A stretch of DNA of 64,000 nt from Phytopythium helicoides. Lineage: Eukaryota > Oomycota > Peronosporomycetes > Pythiales > Pythiaceae. A program made the translations under genes and the position numbers. Below the pieces are notes generated by a model, which saw only the letters and a list, made by a program, of their open reading frames with translations, did no database searches and was not told the origin of the DNA. Positions 21,165-33,289 of this stretch are shown in pieces (the first letter of the stretch is position 1; the number at the start of each line of letters is the position of its first letter). Location of the stretch: assembly GCA_024867545.1 (NCBI GenBank), contig JANFNE010000032.1, positions 1 through 64,000 of the forward strand, in the 5' to 3' direction.

Positions 21165-21954
21165 TTGAATCAGGAGCAGCTTGAGCTTGCTCAGGCTGAT
21201 TTCGCGATTCGGTTTAAGCGTGACTATGGCTCATACAGCTTCGATGAGATCTACGATGTGGATGAAACGGCTATCAAAAGTGATATGCCGCCGGCACGGA
21301 GTTGGGCAATAAAGGGCGCAAAGACGACTCCAAGATCGACTACTCGAAGCATGCAGGTCGCCTTATGGCAGTTCTCACTGTTCGAGCCGATGGTACGTAC
21401 TGTACTATTGCTGCTACCTACAATGTTGATAGTCGACGCTGACTACTATCTATGAAACTGTAGGTGAAAAGCTGCCTGTTCTCTTCATAGTACGTGCAAA
21501 GCGCGGCTGGACAATCGAGAGCGACGACGCACCCAAAGGGGCACCACTACATCGTGCAGCACAATTCATGGATGGACTCAGTAGGGTAGGAGTTTTACGC
21601 TAGGGAGGTTCTATAATACGATGTTTCATCACCCACTGTCCTTCTCCTTGGAAATTTCGTTTGCCATGTGTAGGAGGAGGGCGAGCGGGTGATTGCGGAG
21701 GAGGCATGCGCCACAGTGGTCCCTTTCCCCCGAACAGTAAGTCGGTATGTCAACCGCTCGACGTCGGGGTCATGGGACCACAAAAGGCGATCATCAGGAT
21801 CCGCTATGCATGTGGAACGAAGGGGATGGCAGCAAAACAGAAGCGGTTACGCGCCATCCAAGCCACGATCGACGCTTGGGATTCAATCACTAAGGAGGCG
21901 ATAATTCGTAGCTTCGAGAAGGCAATTCCTAGTAATCCCAGCATAATTGATTGA
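21165..21954 (+). pseudogene. pogo/Tigger-like DDE transposase relic
   Basis: The first segment contains the family signature YDVDETAIKSDMP (first catalytic Asp), followed by a Trp-Ala-Ile-Lys-Gly block. The later segment holds CQPLDVGVMGPQK, matching the third catalytic Asp region of DDE_1 (QPLDVGV). It continues in helical sequence to 21954. The middle, including the second Asp, is disrupted by frame changes between 21455 and 21660. It is inactive. Confidence 0.7.
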
Positions 21955-22515
21955 CTACCTGGTAATTCAATATCGTTTTGGACCAATCAAACACATTTTT
22001 TTTATTGGCCTGGTTTTGTGCTTACTAAGCTTCACTGTAGAAATTCCAAAGCAAACCACCATTTTGTCTTTGTGGGTACTCCAGTCACGACACTTGAATG
22101 CTCTTCAAGGATTGATACTCTCAGTACAGAGTGTTTTGCGTGAGAATGTTCTTAGCGTAAGAACTGCTATATCACAGTCAGCTCAAAGAGGCTGTGTGAT
22201 GTGATACAGCGTGGTGCTCAAGTACCGATTTTGACACTCCCGGAGCCAGTTTGGTGTCAGCTTGCGGGAGAAATGTTGAATCCATAGCAAGCCAGCATGG
22301 ACTCATGGGCGTCGTGCTGCAAGTCCATCTGGTACAGCGGCGCACGCTAGATTCGAAGCTGGTGCAATCACCAGGAATCAAACAATCAAGCAAGGAGCAG
22401 CTAGGGAACACGACAAGGTAAGCAAGTTCCTTGTTATCTCAATCTTCTTCAATCGACAACAGCAACTTCCTTCTCGTTAAAAAGATAAGCAACTAAAAGT
22501 CAAAAGACAGTAGTC
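21955..22515. other. Gap between relics, nothing seen
   Basis: AT-rich sequence with scattered short frames and no domain. Some of it may be unrecognised flanks of the neighbouring Gypsy remnant. Confidence 0.4.
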
Positions 22516-24211
22516 TTGAAACTGTCATTGGAGACCGCTGCAGGGCAAGGTTACATCCTTAATCCAGTCAAGTCATTCGTACTTCAAAGTGAAAGCGATC
22601 AATTTTTCCTTAGTAATGATGTGCTATTGACATTGGGCACCGATATCGACCGGCATTTAGAGATGTTAGCAAACTCACTCGAAGACGATGGAGAAGACGA
22701 TAAAGATGTGGAGAACAATATACCAAAATTTGTTAAACTTCAGAGTAGAGACGTCTATCTGAAAGTAAAAAAAAAATGATTCAGCGAGCTATTAACAACG
22801 GATTCCCGACGTCAGAACTGGACAAGAGAGCAATCGCATATGCACATGACGTGTGGCGACTCACTCTAGGAAATGACCCGCCAACGAATATGCCGCCACT
22901 CCAAATCAAACTAAAGGTAGGAGCCAAGCCGTACAATGCAAAAACATCAGTCGTATCTGGAGGAATTCAATAGTTATTTTTTGTAACTCGGATGAATCGT
23001 CGAGAACCCAGAGTGTCAATGGGTACGTGGAGCCTTACCAGCGACAAAGCAAGGGAGCAACGAGTTTCGACTTCAGTTGAAAACGAACCGTTGAATGCTC
23101 AAACTGAGCTGATGGCTGTTTTGAAGCCAAACCTAAGTCGACCTATAGTGCGTACTTGGCAGCACTTTGTTCGACAAATTCAACTTCGTTAAAGGATTTT
23201 GGCAGCTTCTCTGGCAGTCAAAATCCAAGAGTTACTCCCATACACGATGCGCACAACTAATTGAGTATGAAGGATGCGGTGACGCAGCGCTGTACTTCCA
23301 GGCCACTAAGGAGCAGTGACCTGAACCTCTCTGTACAAGTACCTGTTAGTCTGGATTGAGGACTTGTTCCTACACGGAAAAGAGCTCGACACGTGGCTCC
23401 AAAAGCTTGAAGAGCTTTTTAATTTACTGAAACAATACGAGCTGAAACTTAATGCCGCGAAGTCGAGCCTGTACGAGCGCGAAATTAAATAGTGTGGAAA
23501 GGTAATCCGCGTAGCAAGTGTAAATCGCGATCCAGCGAAATTAGGCGCTACAAGCTCAACTATACCCGAGCAATGCTGGGGAGCTTCGAAATTTCCTGTG
23601 CTAATCAAACTGGACCTGAGACAGTCTAGTTGATTATACTTGACATAACAGATCGCTCCTGGATGATCTTGATCGAGCACTGAACCAGGCCAGGTAAAAT
23701 GCAACGCAAGTGCCATCAGGAATTCCAATCACACTGCCAGCGTTAGACTCCATTAACGAGGCGCGTCATGGGCAAGGGATTTATTATCCAAGGGACCTGT
23801 GCAATTGTGAAGTCGCTCCTTAGTGCCTGGCACTTATGCAAACATGTCAAAGGAGAAAAAGTCATCCGATGGCCATTGGTGCCGCTGCTCTGCGGCGCAA
23901 TGCATTGGAACTTTCTCTCTTTTGGTGACTCCTTCGAAGACTACAAGTATCTACTGGCAATAAAATTTGACGCCACACACTATTGTGAGCTGGTTCAACG
24001 TGCTGCCCCAACTAGTGTTGTGGCAGCTGAATCCATTCTGGACTGGAAGTCGGTTCGGTGAACCAAAAATTTGGATCAGTGAAGTTGTATGACTGATAGC
24101 TAAACCAAAGTAGTGGGAACAGACCTTCACTCTTTTCGTGGACGGCTCTTAGTGGCCGGAACGGAGGTGGACGTACAGGGGTCTCGATTGAAGTTCTATG
24201 CGGATGTGGTT
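22516..24211 (+). mobile_element. Ty3/Gypsy remnant, 5' part
   Basis: Plus-strand fragments read as a Gypsy pol. Pro/Lys-rich RT-entry sequence (PPLQIKLKVGAKPY) lies near 22900. A reverse transcriptase fragment lies near 23345-23510 (WIEDLFLHGKELDTWLQKLE, then LKLNAAKSSLYEREIK). An RNase H-like piece follows at 23768-24061. The YVDD active site is replaced by WIED. The tail (LHSFRGRLLVAGTEVD...KFYADVV) is interrupted exactly at 24211 by the young Copia and resumes at 29753. It is dead. Confidence 0.65.
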
Positions 24212-24442
24212 TGACAGAGACCGTCAACACAAACGCGAACGCACTCACACACAACTTGTTACTCGCTTGGTAGATTCTGAACTGCTACGAGCGCGCCAAA
24301 CGCGAGTTTCCTCTCGCCTCGGCGGCGCCTTTCTACCATCACTCCTACTCTTGGTTTCCTTTCGCTCATGAGTCAGCACACTGGTCGACCCACATCGCTG
24401 TCTGGGCCGGTCTGGCCACTCACGATGCAGCCAAGTCCAACA
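24212..24442 (-). repeat. 3' LTR of Copia (231 bp)
   Basis: Direct copy of 29522-29752 with two substitutions. The gag-pol stop codon (24420-24422) lies inside this LTR, so the last few codons are LTR-encoded. Confidence 0.95.
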
Positions 24443-27400
24443 CGCCCCCCACCGGAGATACACTCTTCGGGAGACTCTCGACGGACTGACCGATCATCGT
24501 GAACAATTCCTCAAATCTCCCACTTGCCAGAGGCTTTGTAAGGAGGTCGGCGGGATTCACCTCGCCTTTCACCTTCCACAGGCGTACTGTCTTCTTTGTG
24601 ACTTGGTCTCGCACGTAATGCCATCGCAACTCAATGTGCCGAGTTCGGCGACTGTAGGTTGGATTCGTAGCCATCACAAATGCTGCCTGATTATCAATTC
24701 CGAGTTTGAACCGGATCTCCATTTCCGGAAACACCTCGATCAATATGTTTCTCGATCCTTGGCCTTCCATGCAGGCCTCGCACGCCGCGACATACTCGGC
24801 TTCCGCAGTAGACTGTGCCACGATTGTCTGGCGATGCGACGCCCAAGATACTGCACCTCCTGCCATGCAATGGACATAGCCAGTGACGCTCTTTCTGCTA
24901 TCGGGATCGTTCCCCCAATCAGAATCACAGAATCGATCAATCTCGAGTGTCATCGCTGGTTTGTCTGTCTTGGCTTTGGTGTAGATGATACCTTGCGACT
25001 TCGTGCCGACCAAGTAGCGTAGTACTCGTTTCCCGGCTCCAATGTGCTGCATGGTCGGGTTTTGCACGTAGCGACTCAGCTGGCCCACCACATAAGCAAT
25101 ATCGGGTCGAGTGCATGTTGTCAAGTACATCAGAGAACCCACGAGCTCGCGGTAGGGAAAGTCCTTGCCGAATCCTGGTGCTTGCTTTCGCGATTCTGAT
25201 TCATTTTCACCTGCCGCTGTAAAGCGCGTAGTCGTCTCCATGGGAATTCTGCTAGGGTGAGCATCCTCAAACTTGAATCGCTCAATCACCTCTCTGCAGT
25301 ATAGTGTTTGATGAATCTTGATGTGCGTCTCGTTCTGCTCGACTTCCACCCCAAGATATCTGTTCAGTAGGCCCTGATCTTTCATGCCGTAGTCTTTGTC
25401 AAGGTCCTCAAACAAGGTGGCCTTCAATACGTAGTTCTTGGTTGCGCATAGGACGTCGTCTACGTAGATCAACACCATCATAAACTCTCCTCTGACCTCC
25501 CCGTAGTACAGACACGGCTCCATTTTGCACTGCTGGAGACCGTAGTCCTTTAGCCACCTGTCAACTTCTGCATTCCACTCTCGGCCTGACTGTCTGAGGC
25601 CATACAGTGCTTTGTTGATCATGTAGACGTTTCCTTCATCTTCGCAAGGATACCCGTCCAGTGACTCAAGGTACTGTTTGATCTCTAGGGTTGCATTCAG
25701 GTAAGCAGTGTTGATGTCTCCTTGGTAAATTGTCAATCCGAGCTGTGCACATATCGCGACGAACATGCGAAAGGTTGCCATTCTCGCCACAGGGGAGAAG
25801 GTTTCTTTGAAGTCAATGCCGGGGCGCTGCCAGTCTCCGCGCGCAACGATTCGAGCTCTGAATCGTACCACGTAGCCTAGGTGGTCTGTCTTCACGTCAT
25901 AGACCCACATGGTCTTGATCGTTTTCTTCCCGGGGGGAATTTCGCTCTTTGGAATCACCCGTAGTACTTCCTTGTCCTTCAGGGCTTGCATCTCCTTGTC
26001 CATCGCTTCACGCCACTGCTTAGCATGCTTTGAACGTACTGCTTGCCTGTAATTCTTTGGTATTTTGACCTCGTTTGCGCGGATCCCCGCGTCCCCGCGT
26101 CTGTCAGTATGTAGCGCAGTAAATGCCGATCGAACAACAAAGTCTCCATAATAATTCGGCGGTCGTCGTTCGTGAGATTCGCGGAGTCCAGGGCGCTTGC
26201 TTGTGCCTTCAGCTTTCTGCCTTTTGGGCTTATCCGCTTTTGGCAGTTTGGCCTCCGGTTCCTGCTCGTCCTCATCACGTGTGCGTCGGCGTCCCGTCAA
26301 TGTGTCGGCAGCGATCAGGTTATCCACGTGCCGCTTTCGTGTCGGTTTGGGAATCATCATATCTAGCTGCTCGTCCTCACTGCCTGTGTTCTCGTTCTCG
26401 TCTTCTGCGTCATAGAGATAGCTGTATCTGCTCGCATCTTCGATTGCGTCCTCATCGTCATTGAGATAGCTGTACTTGCTCAACGTCACACCGTCCACAG
26501 CTCTCTCATCCTCACTGCCTCTGTCAGAGCTCTGCTCATATTCATCAGAGTCATCTTGTGAGACTGCAATCATACTCATTTCAGCAGCACTCTCATTTTC
26601 TTGCTCATTTGGGTAGCCGTACTCGTCGAATACGTCGCCCTCCTGCGTCTCAGACGCCTCATCATCGTCGAGTTCACTTAAGCTGTCATAGTTGGGTAGG
26701 GAGCTGTTGCGGAGAAGAGCATTCCAAGTTCGCCTATCAATTTCCGTGTCTCCTTCGGACCCACTGTATTCATTTTCGCCACCAGCCGCCAGCATGTCAT
26801 CTTCGTCAGCGGTTGTGCGAATGTCAACTGTTGGTGCGTCTCGCGCCGTCTCCATACTCATATTTGAGTAGTCAAGTACCTCGGTTTTGTTGCTGTCCCT
26901 CTCAGAGCTACTGGGCTCACTTTCCTCTGTTGGCATCACTCCATCTCTGGTATACTCGTCGAAGCTCTGTAGCCACTTAGTTACCTTGCCGTTAAAACCA
27001 CTGTTGTGCCTGTCACCGTACTTGATGGCCTCATTGATTTTAACATCAGCTTTGAATCCCTTCTTGTGTTCAGACGGGAAATACACGTGACAGCCAACCA
27101 CGTCCTCACGGTAGCCGATTAAGTAGCCAACCTTGCAGTTTGGTTCCATCTTTCGTCGTTGCTGCTTTGGGGTATGGCAGTAAGTGAGTGATCCAAATGC
27201 TCTGATGTGATGAAGGTCGGTCTTCGTGCCAAACATCTTCTCATACGGAGTGCTTCCAGCGCCTTTACAGTACACGCGGTTCTTCAAGTAGACTGCGGTT
27301 TCCAGTGCTTCGATCCAAAACGATCGTGGCAGCCCGGATTGGTGCATCATTGTTTTGACCATTCCCACCAGTGTCTGATGAGTTCGCTCAACAAGGTTCA

Positions 27401-29444
27401 GTTGTGATGACTTCGGGCCAACCTTCGTGTGAATGATGCCCTTCTTGTTGTACCAGCGACTCATGGCTGTGTTGCAGAATTCTCGCCCTTTATCCGTGAC
27501 CACTTGCTTAACTGGGCCGGCCTGTGCGTCAATGAGCCACTTCCGCTCAATAACATTTGTCACTTTCACTCCTTGTTGCCGCTCAGCCCATGCAATGTAC
27601 TCCTTCATGTGCTCGTTCACTTCTTCCTCAGACTTCGATTTGAGCGGGTACATTTAGGTGTATCTTGAATATCCATCCATCACCATGAGTACTGCGCTGT
27701 AGTTAGTCCCGTTGTTTTCTCCTGGGATCAGTAGGTCCGCGAACACCATGTCGTTTGGTCGGTCGATTGGCCTCTCCAGTTTCTTCTGGAATGATTTGCG
27801 CTTTTGCTTTCCAAAATGACAATCGGCACAGTCGAATTTCCCTCGCTTCTTTAGCATGATGCCTTTGGCCATTCCTCTGTCGACCATCAGCCGGATGTAT
27901 TCGGGACACGTGTGAGCCAGTCGTTCGTGCCATATCTCAAGATCTTCTACACCGTCTGTGATAGCAAAGTTAGCGATGACCGACCTCTTGGATGCGCGTT
28001 TCTTCCCAGTCGGTAAAGCATGAGTTGTGAAAGTCCATACGCTTCCTTGGCTTTCGGTTCGGATTACTTCTGTGTTGTCCTTCTTCATGCTGAACATGCG
28101 GGCTTCAGTATCCCACGACATCTTAAAACCTTGTTCCTGTGCTAGACCTGGTGAGAAGAGGTTGCAGCCAGCATTTGGTACGTAGAGTACGTCCTCGATG
28201 AACACCGACACCAACTGTTCGTCGACCAACGTTGTCAGCATAATCGTGCCAAACCCTTCTGCCTTCGCGTTAATGCCGTCAGCAAAGCCCGCAATGTTAG
28301 GATTTCAATCGCTGTCCTCCATTGTGTGAAGCACCGTGAAATAATCATTCGTTGCCACAATATGGGCGTCACTTCCTGTATCGAAGTACCAGCGAGTAGG
28401 GTCGTATCCCTTTTCAATCTTCCCAGCCTTCATGGCAATCTCTCCGATGGTCACATCTCGTTTCTGATGGCCAGCAGGTAAGATCTCGTTTGGTTCAGTC
28501 ACATCATTGTTGTCCTCGGCTAACCGCACGTATTTTGCCTGCGCATTCTTGCGTCCGCCACCTTTGGCTTCATCCTTCAGCTCGGGGCAGTCACTTTTGT
28601 AGTGCCCTTTTGTTCCGCAGTTGAAGCATTCAATGCGGGACTTGTCTTTCTTCTGCTCTGTAGTTGTGGCGCCCTCCTCAGCCTGACTAGGTGATTGGTT
28701 TCCGGTCTGATTCCTGCCGTTCTTCTTGTTCTTGTTACCGCCGCCGGCTCCACCACCGTTGGCATTCTGGTTCCTCGAACCGAACGCATTGTTGTCCCAG
28801 TCCCTCGCGCGGGTCTCCGCCGTGAGTATCATCTCTCTCACCATGTCCGGGGTGTACTTAGACATGTTCGAGCTCAGCAAGATCTTCCGCCGCAGCTCGT
28901 TGAAGCACGTTTGTTGGGGCAGGCTCCGTAGTAGGATATCCACCATCTGAAAGTCATTGATCGGGGACGTGAGCTCATCTAGCTCGTCGTGGATGCGGAA
29001 GAGTGTGAAGAGGTGTGTGTGGACGTCTCCGCCAGCCCGCAGCTTCGTCCGGTGCAGCTCGCCCTGAAGCCGGAACACCTTCTGTGCTATCATCGCTGGA
29101 GTTTTCTTGCCGTCGTACGTGTCATTCAACGCCGTCCACATCTCAGTACCAGTCTTCTTCCCCATCACCATCCTCGCCAGCTTCTTCGACAGCGAACCCT
29201 GGATCAGCATCTTCAGTTTCGCCTGTCTCTTCTTGAACTGCTTCTTCTCGTCATCGTTTACGATTTCCTCGTCAAGCGTCTCCGTGCCGTCGGCAACTCC
29301 GTCCAGCAACTCGTTCTCGAGCACATTAGTCATCGCTTGCTTGTAGAAGGGCCAGTCCGTGCCATCCCAGCACACTGGCGTTCCGGTCGAGTTGATCCGG
29401 AAGCCCTTCTGCTTGCCACCGTCCTCAGAGTCGGAGGAGGCCAT
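24420..29444 (-). pseudogene. Copia gag-pol polyprotein with two in-frame stops
   Basis: One frame of 1675 codons from ATG 29444 to TGA 24420 is interrupted only by TGA at 28305-28307 and TAA at 27654-27656. In order it holds gag, a zinc knuckle CFNCGTKGHYKSDC, protease WYFDTGSDAH, and the integrase zinc region (HERLAH...CADC). The integrase core follows (FADLL, TDKGREF, NLVERTHQTL), then an acidic linker, reverse transcriptase with intact YVDD, and RNase H. The TGA lies inside protease and the TAA inside the integrase core. They are therefore more likely nonsense mutations than recoding signals. Otherwise the polyprotein is complete. Confidence 0.92.
24443..24453 (-). promoter_or_regulatory. 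Polypurine tract of Copia
   Basis: On the element strand GGTGGGGGGCG directly precedes the 3' LTR. This is the expected position and composition for the plus-strand DNA primer. Confidence 0.75.
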
Positions 29445-29508
29445 CTTGTTGCTGTTGTTCCTTGCGCTCAGTCTGCGCGTGTCTTCGTTCTCCTAGTGGT
29501 TTGTCTTT

Positions 29509-29521
29509 GGGCTCATAACCC
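29509..29521 (-). promoter_or_regulatory. Copia primer-binding site, half-tRNA type
   Basis: Immediately inside the 5' LTR the element strand reads GGGTTATGAGCCC. This is complementary to GGGCTCATAACCC, the anticodon arm of an initiator-Met tRNA (CAT anticodon) rather than a tRNA 3' end. Drosophila copia is known to prime from this internal region using a 5' half-tRNA. The tRNA identity is from known tRNA structure; use here is inference. Confidence 0.65.
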
Positions 29522-29752
29522 TGACAGAGACCGTCAACACAAACGCGAACGCACTCACACACAACTTGTTACTCGCTTGGTAGATTCTGAACTGCTACGA
29601 GCGCGCCAAACGCGAGTTTCCTCTCGCCTCGGCGGCGCCTTTCTACCATCATTCCTACTCTTGGTTTCCTTTCGCTCATGAGTCAGCACACTGGTCGACC
29701 CACATCGCTGTCTGGGTCGGTCTGGCCACTCACGATGCAGCCAAGTCCAACA
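29522..29752 (-). repeat. 5' LTR of Copia (231 bp)
   Basis: Partner of 24212-24442. It should contain the element's promoter. A 77-bp leader separates it from the gag start at 29444. Confidence 0.95.
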
Positions 29753-29900
29753 GGTTAGCTTTTTTGGGGTCGTGTATGGGTAAGGTCAGATATTGGGTCG
29801 AGTGCAAATAATAAACGACATTTTCATTGAGTCTGATTATTAAGCCAGAGCTCGCGCGGAGATATATCTAGCGGCAGCTTGAGCTCAATTTAGCGCGTGA
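29753..29900 (+). mobile_element. Ty3/Gypsy remnant, part resuming after Copia
   Basis: Removing the Copia and one GGTT joins the Gypsy frame across the insertion, with several stops afterwards. This shows the nesting order: Gypsy first, Copia later. Confidence 0.5.
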
Positions 29901-30000
29901 AAACTTGTAACCAACACGCTTTCATGTAGGTGCACTGCATCACACTCTTGGTTTTGCGCGATCCCCTCCAAGCCAATCTCTCTCCAGTCTCCCCATGCTC

Positions 30001-31559
30001 TCTCACCCGAGCCTCCATAATGAATGCTATCGCGAGTACTAACGACGCCACCACTACTCAACCTACTGCTGACAACCTTCTTGTGCGCTCTGAGCCCCAC
30101 CAAATCACAATCAACTATGGCGGCTTCCTGTATGCTCGAGCGTGGGCATCACAGCTAAAGATTGTCTATCGTTGCAGTGTGTACCAATCTACTGGCTGTC
30201 TTGGTAAGATCGAATACCTTGTTTCAACTCACGCTTACGGCAATTTCAGAGGTCATTCATGCAGTCAAGAAGTTCTAAGAGATGGAGAAGCGCGGGATGT
30301 GATTTGGGATTTTGTTGAAGATGTCAACCGCATTGCTGTAGCAGATCTTGCACTAATAGCCTTACATACATGGGACGTTCTAAGAAGTCGTTGAAGAGGG
30401 AATTGTTATACGGGGATTGACATAACAGCAAGTGGTAGGCAGAGTTTATCGAGCTCGGGTGCATCATTCAGGGTCCTCCTCTATCGCTAGTCCGTGGACA
30501 GCCATTGAGCTCCTTTCAGCTCCATTACGTCTCTATGCCAGATCGAGCGACCACACAAATTAGAATTATAGACTGGACTCATCCTCATTTGGTGCAGCTA
30601 CTGCGATACGTCGGCACCTCAATCTTTATCGATTGGATATTTCGGTGTGTCCCTCGAGGATTCAAGCAATCCGTCATCCTGATGATACATGATCGAGCTA
30701 CCGAGTTCTACTTGCCTGTCGAATATACTATGACAACTCTACGAACAGCGGATACGTATTGGGACGTCCTACATTTTATCGTGCAAGCGACTGACCAGCG
30801 GATGAAGCCTGCCGAGGTTGTGTGTGACTTTGAAGCTGCCCTAATTCAGTCTGTCCAGGTTCAGTTTCCCAATGTCGACGTGATCAGTTGTCTCATTCAC
30901 TTTAAGATGCCATCCGTCGTTGCATGAATCGCCTAGCAATCTCTAATGCTGCCACCACGATTGCAATGGAGCGGGGTGTACAGGATATCTTGACAGTAAT
31001 TGATCCAGTGTCTGTCGACAGTCCAGGAATCGCGTGGGTTAAGCAGGCTATCAAGGAAAGATGTCGAGCTCAAGACGTGCGCTATACCCGTCATAAATGG
31101 ACTGATTTTTGTGCATACTTTCATCGTACCTGGGTGTCTCAATTCGCCCCAGAGGTGTGGAATGTTCATGGAATGAGCAATCGAATCGTGGCTAGAACTG
31201 ACAACCCTCTGGAAAGATTGAATCGCGAACTGAAAGCTGCATTTACAACCCCACATCCAAATATGGCTACTTTTGTGACTACCATTGAGGAGCTAGCTCC
31301 GCTACTTTAGAAGCTGTTTGTGGACAGCGAGCTGCGCGCGGCGGAGTCTATTTCACTTCCTGTTGCTCCAAACCTGAGTGAAGTAGACGTCAATGCTGAC
31401 TCTAGCGACAAATATGAAGGTGACGATGATGCTAATGACGACTTTGTGACTAGTTCTAGTAGTGCTGACTCATCAGACAGCAGTGATAGTGTTGCTGGCG
31501 ATGTCGAAGCTGAGGCAGTAGCTGAAGATGCAGATGCAGATGAAGGGCTAGTGGTATAG
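30001..31559 (+). pseudogene. MULE (Mutator-like) transposase with FLYWCH finger
   Basis: The N-terminal part (30018-30394) has a FLYWCH-type zinc finger (GFLYARAW...YRCSVYQSTGC...GHSC). The MULE core has VCDFEAAL with a catalytic Asp, CLIHF with the Cys/His pair, and the RTDNPLERLNREL block near 31195 that carries the conserved Glu. A frame gap lies at 30395-30505. A one-base deletion shifts frame near 30908, and a TAG at 31308-31310 interrupts a frame that continues with an acidic Ser/Asp-rich tail to 31559. The copy is inactive. Terminal inverted repeats were not identified. Confidence 0.75.
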
Positions 31560-31577
31560 ACTTCACTTCTCGCGACA

Positions 31578-31886
31578 TTGGAGGTATATCATTCATTGTG
31601 CATACCTAACATTGCAGCCATAATGAATCAAGCATTACGTTGCTCATCAACTGTTGAAGTTTACTTTGATGTGGTCAGATACGTGACCAGGTTAGATAAG
31701 TTGGCCTGGATCTTAAAAAAAATTACCGCAGATGACTCGTTTGTGGTGACCAAAGAAATACGAGAGCATATATGTCGCTGTTCAGGAGTTTGTCCTCTCT
31801 ATTGTGGAGCTCAAAGAACATCGATCGAATTCAGGGATGTGGTGCTACGAGATCCTGGTGTAGTGGAAGGATCTAGAACCCAATAA
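31578..31886 (+). CDS. Hypothetical ORF, 102 aa, Cys-containing
   Basis: A 102-aa frame with several Cys (ICRCSGVCPLYCG). It is probably a leftover of the MULE or a neighbouring element. No domain is recognised. There is no clear start context. Confidence 0.2.
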   Translation: MEVYHSLCIPNIAAIMNQALRCSSTVEVYFDVVRYVTRLDKLAWILKKITADDSFVVTKEIREHICRCSGVCPLYCGAQRTSIEFRDVVLRDPGVVEGSRTQ

Positions 31887-32169
31887 GAATTCATGGGAAA
31901 CACTTGCTTCACTGTTTAAAAATACCCCGATGCTGGTGTCAAAGTACTCGACAAGCACGGATGACGCTGACTTCGTTAATTAAAGCTGTACAACGCTTAA
32001 AGTAACAAGCTGAAGTCAACTTCTTTCCCCGAAACAACCTCCGAACAACTTTTTTTCATCCAATCAAAATCTTTCACAGTAAAAATATAATTTGAGCCAA
32101 TCAAAATCATCAATATTTTAAGGAGAGACGGGAGGTGGTCAGTCGTCGATTTTCATCTGAAGGGGGAGG
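31887..32169. other. AT-rich spacer before the J-domain ORF
   Basis: No gene seen. It includes repeated CCAATCAAAATC-like words near 32055 and 32096, which could act as CCAAT-type promoter elements for the ORF at 32170. Confidence 0.35.
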
Positions 32170-33187
32170 ATGCCGCCGAAGGGGAAGCGGGCAATGAAGT
32201 CTGCGCAAGCGCGTGATTGCCAGCCACCACCGCCAGCCATGAGCGATGCAGAGTATATGTGCGATGGGTGCGGCAAGGTACGTTCAAAGTCTAACAAGTC
32301 ACACCATACGAAGGTGTGCGGAAAGAAGAAGCCACCAAAGACCCGCAAGGTCATCAACAAGGAGTCTTATGAGCGCAACAGAGCGAAGATTCTGGAGAAG
32401 AGGTGGGAGCAACGCGTGTTCGAGAAGTATCGCCGTCTTGAAGGTAATTTTCCTCCCTGTGGTATGTGTACTGTTTGTTCCTAAAAAATTTTGCAGTTGC
32501 ACGAGAGGAATTGGCCAAGCTCGAGTCGACTCCGCTACCAGCTCAGCCGATAAAGGACACAGAGTGGGAGCCTCTACCGACGACAAACCTTTTGCACGGC
32601 ATCAGCAAGGAGTTTGATCTGTTCTCATTCTTCTTTGAAGAGTTGGCGAAGCTTTGCCAGCGACTTTGGTCAGCCAGTATGATGATGATTTCGTGGGCTC
32701 AGTTTTACAAGGCGGCAATGATGGTTCTACATCCAGACCGGCTATCAAGACTGACGGGCGACCGCTTCAGTGATATATCTTCGTGTGCCGTTGAGACGCA
32801 GAAGATGCTCTCTGGCCTGAAGCAAGACATTGAAGCGAAGAATCACTTCCAACTCGAGAAGAAATTCGTGGCATGCAGAGGCCAGAACGTGAAATCATGT
32901 TGGACAAGTACTACGAGGCGGAAGAAAAGGAGTATCGTGCCACTCAGAAATTCAATCGTTTTCAGCCACTTCTCGGATATTACCGAAAGAAGATCGAGAC
33001 CTACGAGTCCAAGGTTGCCAAGCGCATGAAGAAGTATGAAGCTCGCAGAGCCGAAGCCCAGAAGAAGCGAGATGAAGACTGTGCGTGTCTAAAGGAAAAG
33101 ATCGCCAAGCTGGAGGCCGCAGGACCTTGTGCGACCTACGACGAGTTCGTGACGACGGCAAAGGCCTGTCGTTCTGCTACGGTCTAA
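32170..33187 (+). pseudogene. Zinc-finger and J-domain-like protein, one intron, one frameshift
   Basis: Exon 1 (32170-32443) encodes a basic protein with a Cys/His cluster, CDGCGKVRSKSNKSHHTKVC. A 53-bp GT-AG intron (32444-32496) joins in phase to VAREELAKLES. The following part carries a J-domain-like helix with the HPD tripeptide (AAMMVLHPDRLSRLTG). Near 32880 the frame shifts by one base into a charged coiled-coil tail (MLDKYYEAEEKEYRATQKF) ending at 33187. J domains recruit Hsp70 chaperones. I know no exact family. It converges on the tyrosine recombinase 380 bp away and may belong to the same mobile unit. Either the shift is real decay or the splicing is more complex. Confidence 0.5.
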
Positions 33188-33289
33188 AGACTGGAAGTTG
33201 TAGTGGTCGTCCCCCACCCTAACTTGACGAATACAGCAGATGACTTTCAACCACATTCATAGTTTCTCATCTTTCATACAATTAATCCA

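Larger units (their letters stand above)
24212..29752 (-). mobile_element. Young Ty1/Copia retrotransposon with intact LTRs
   Basis: A 5541-bp element in minus orientation, bounded by 231-bp LTRs that each start TG and end CA. The LTRs differ at two positions (about 0.9 percent), so insertion was recent. GGTT precedes the left LTR (24208-24211) and follows the right one (29753-29756), consistent with a short target duplication. The insertion split a Ty3/Gypsy remnant whose reading frame resumes on the far side. A purine tract and a primer-binding site are both present. Confidence 0.95.
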
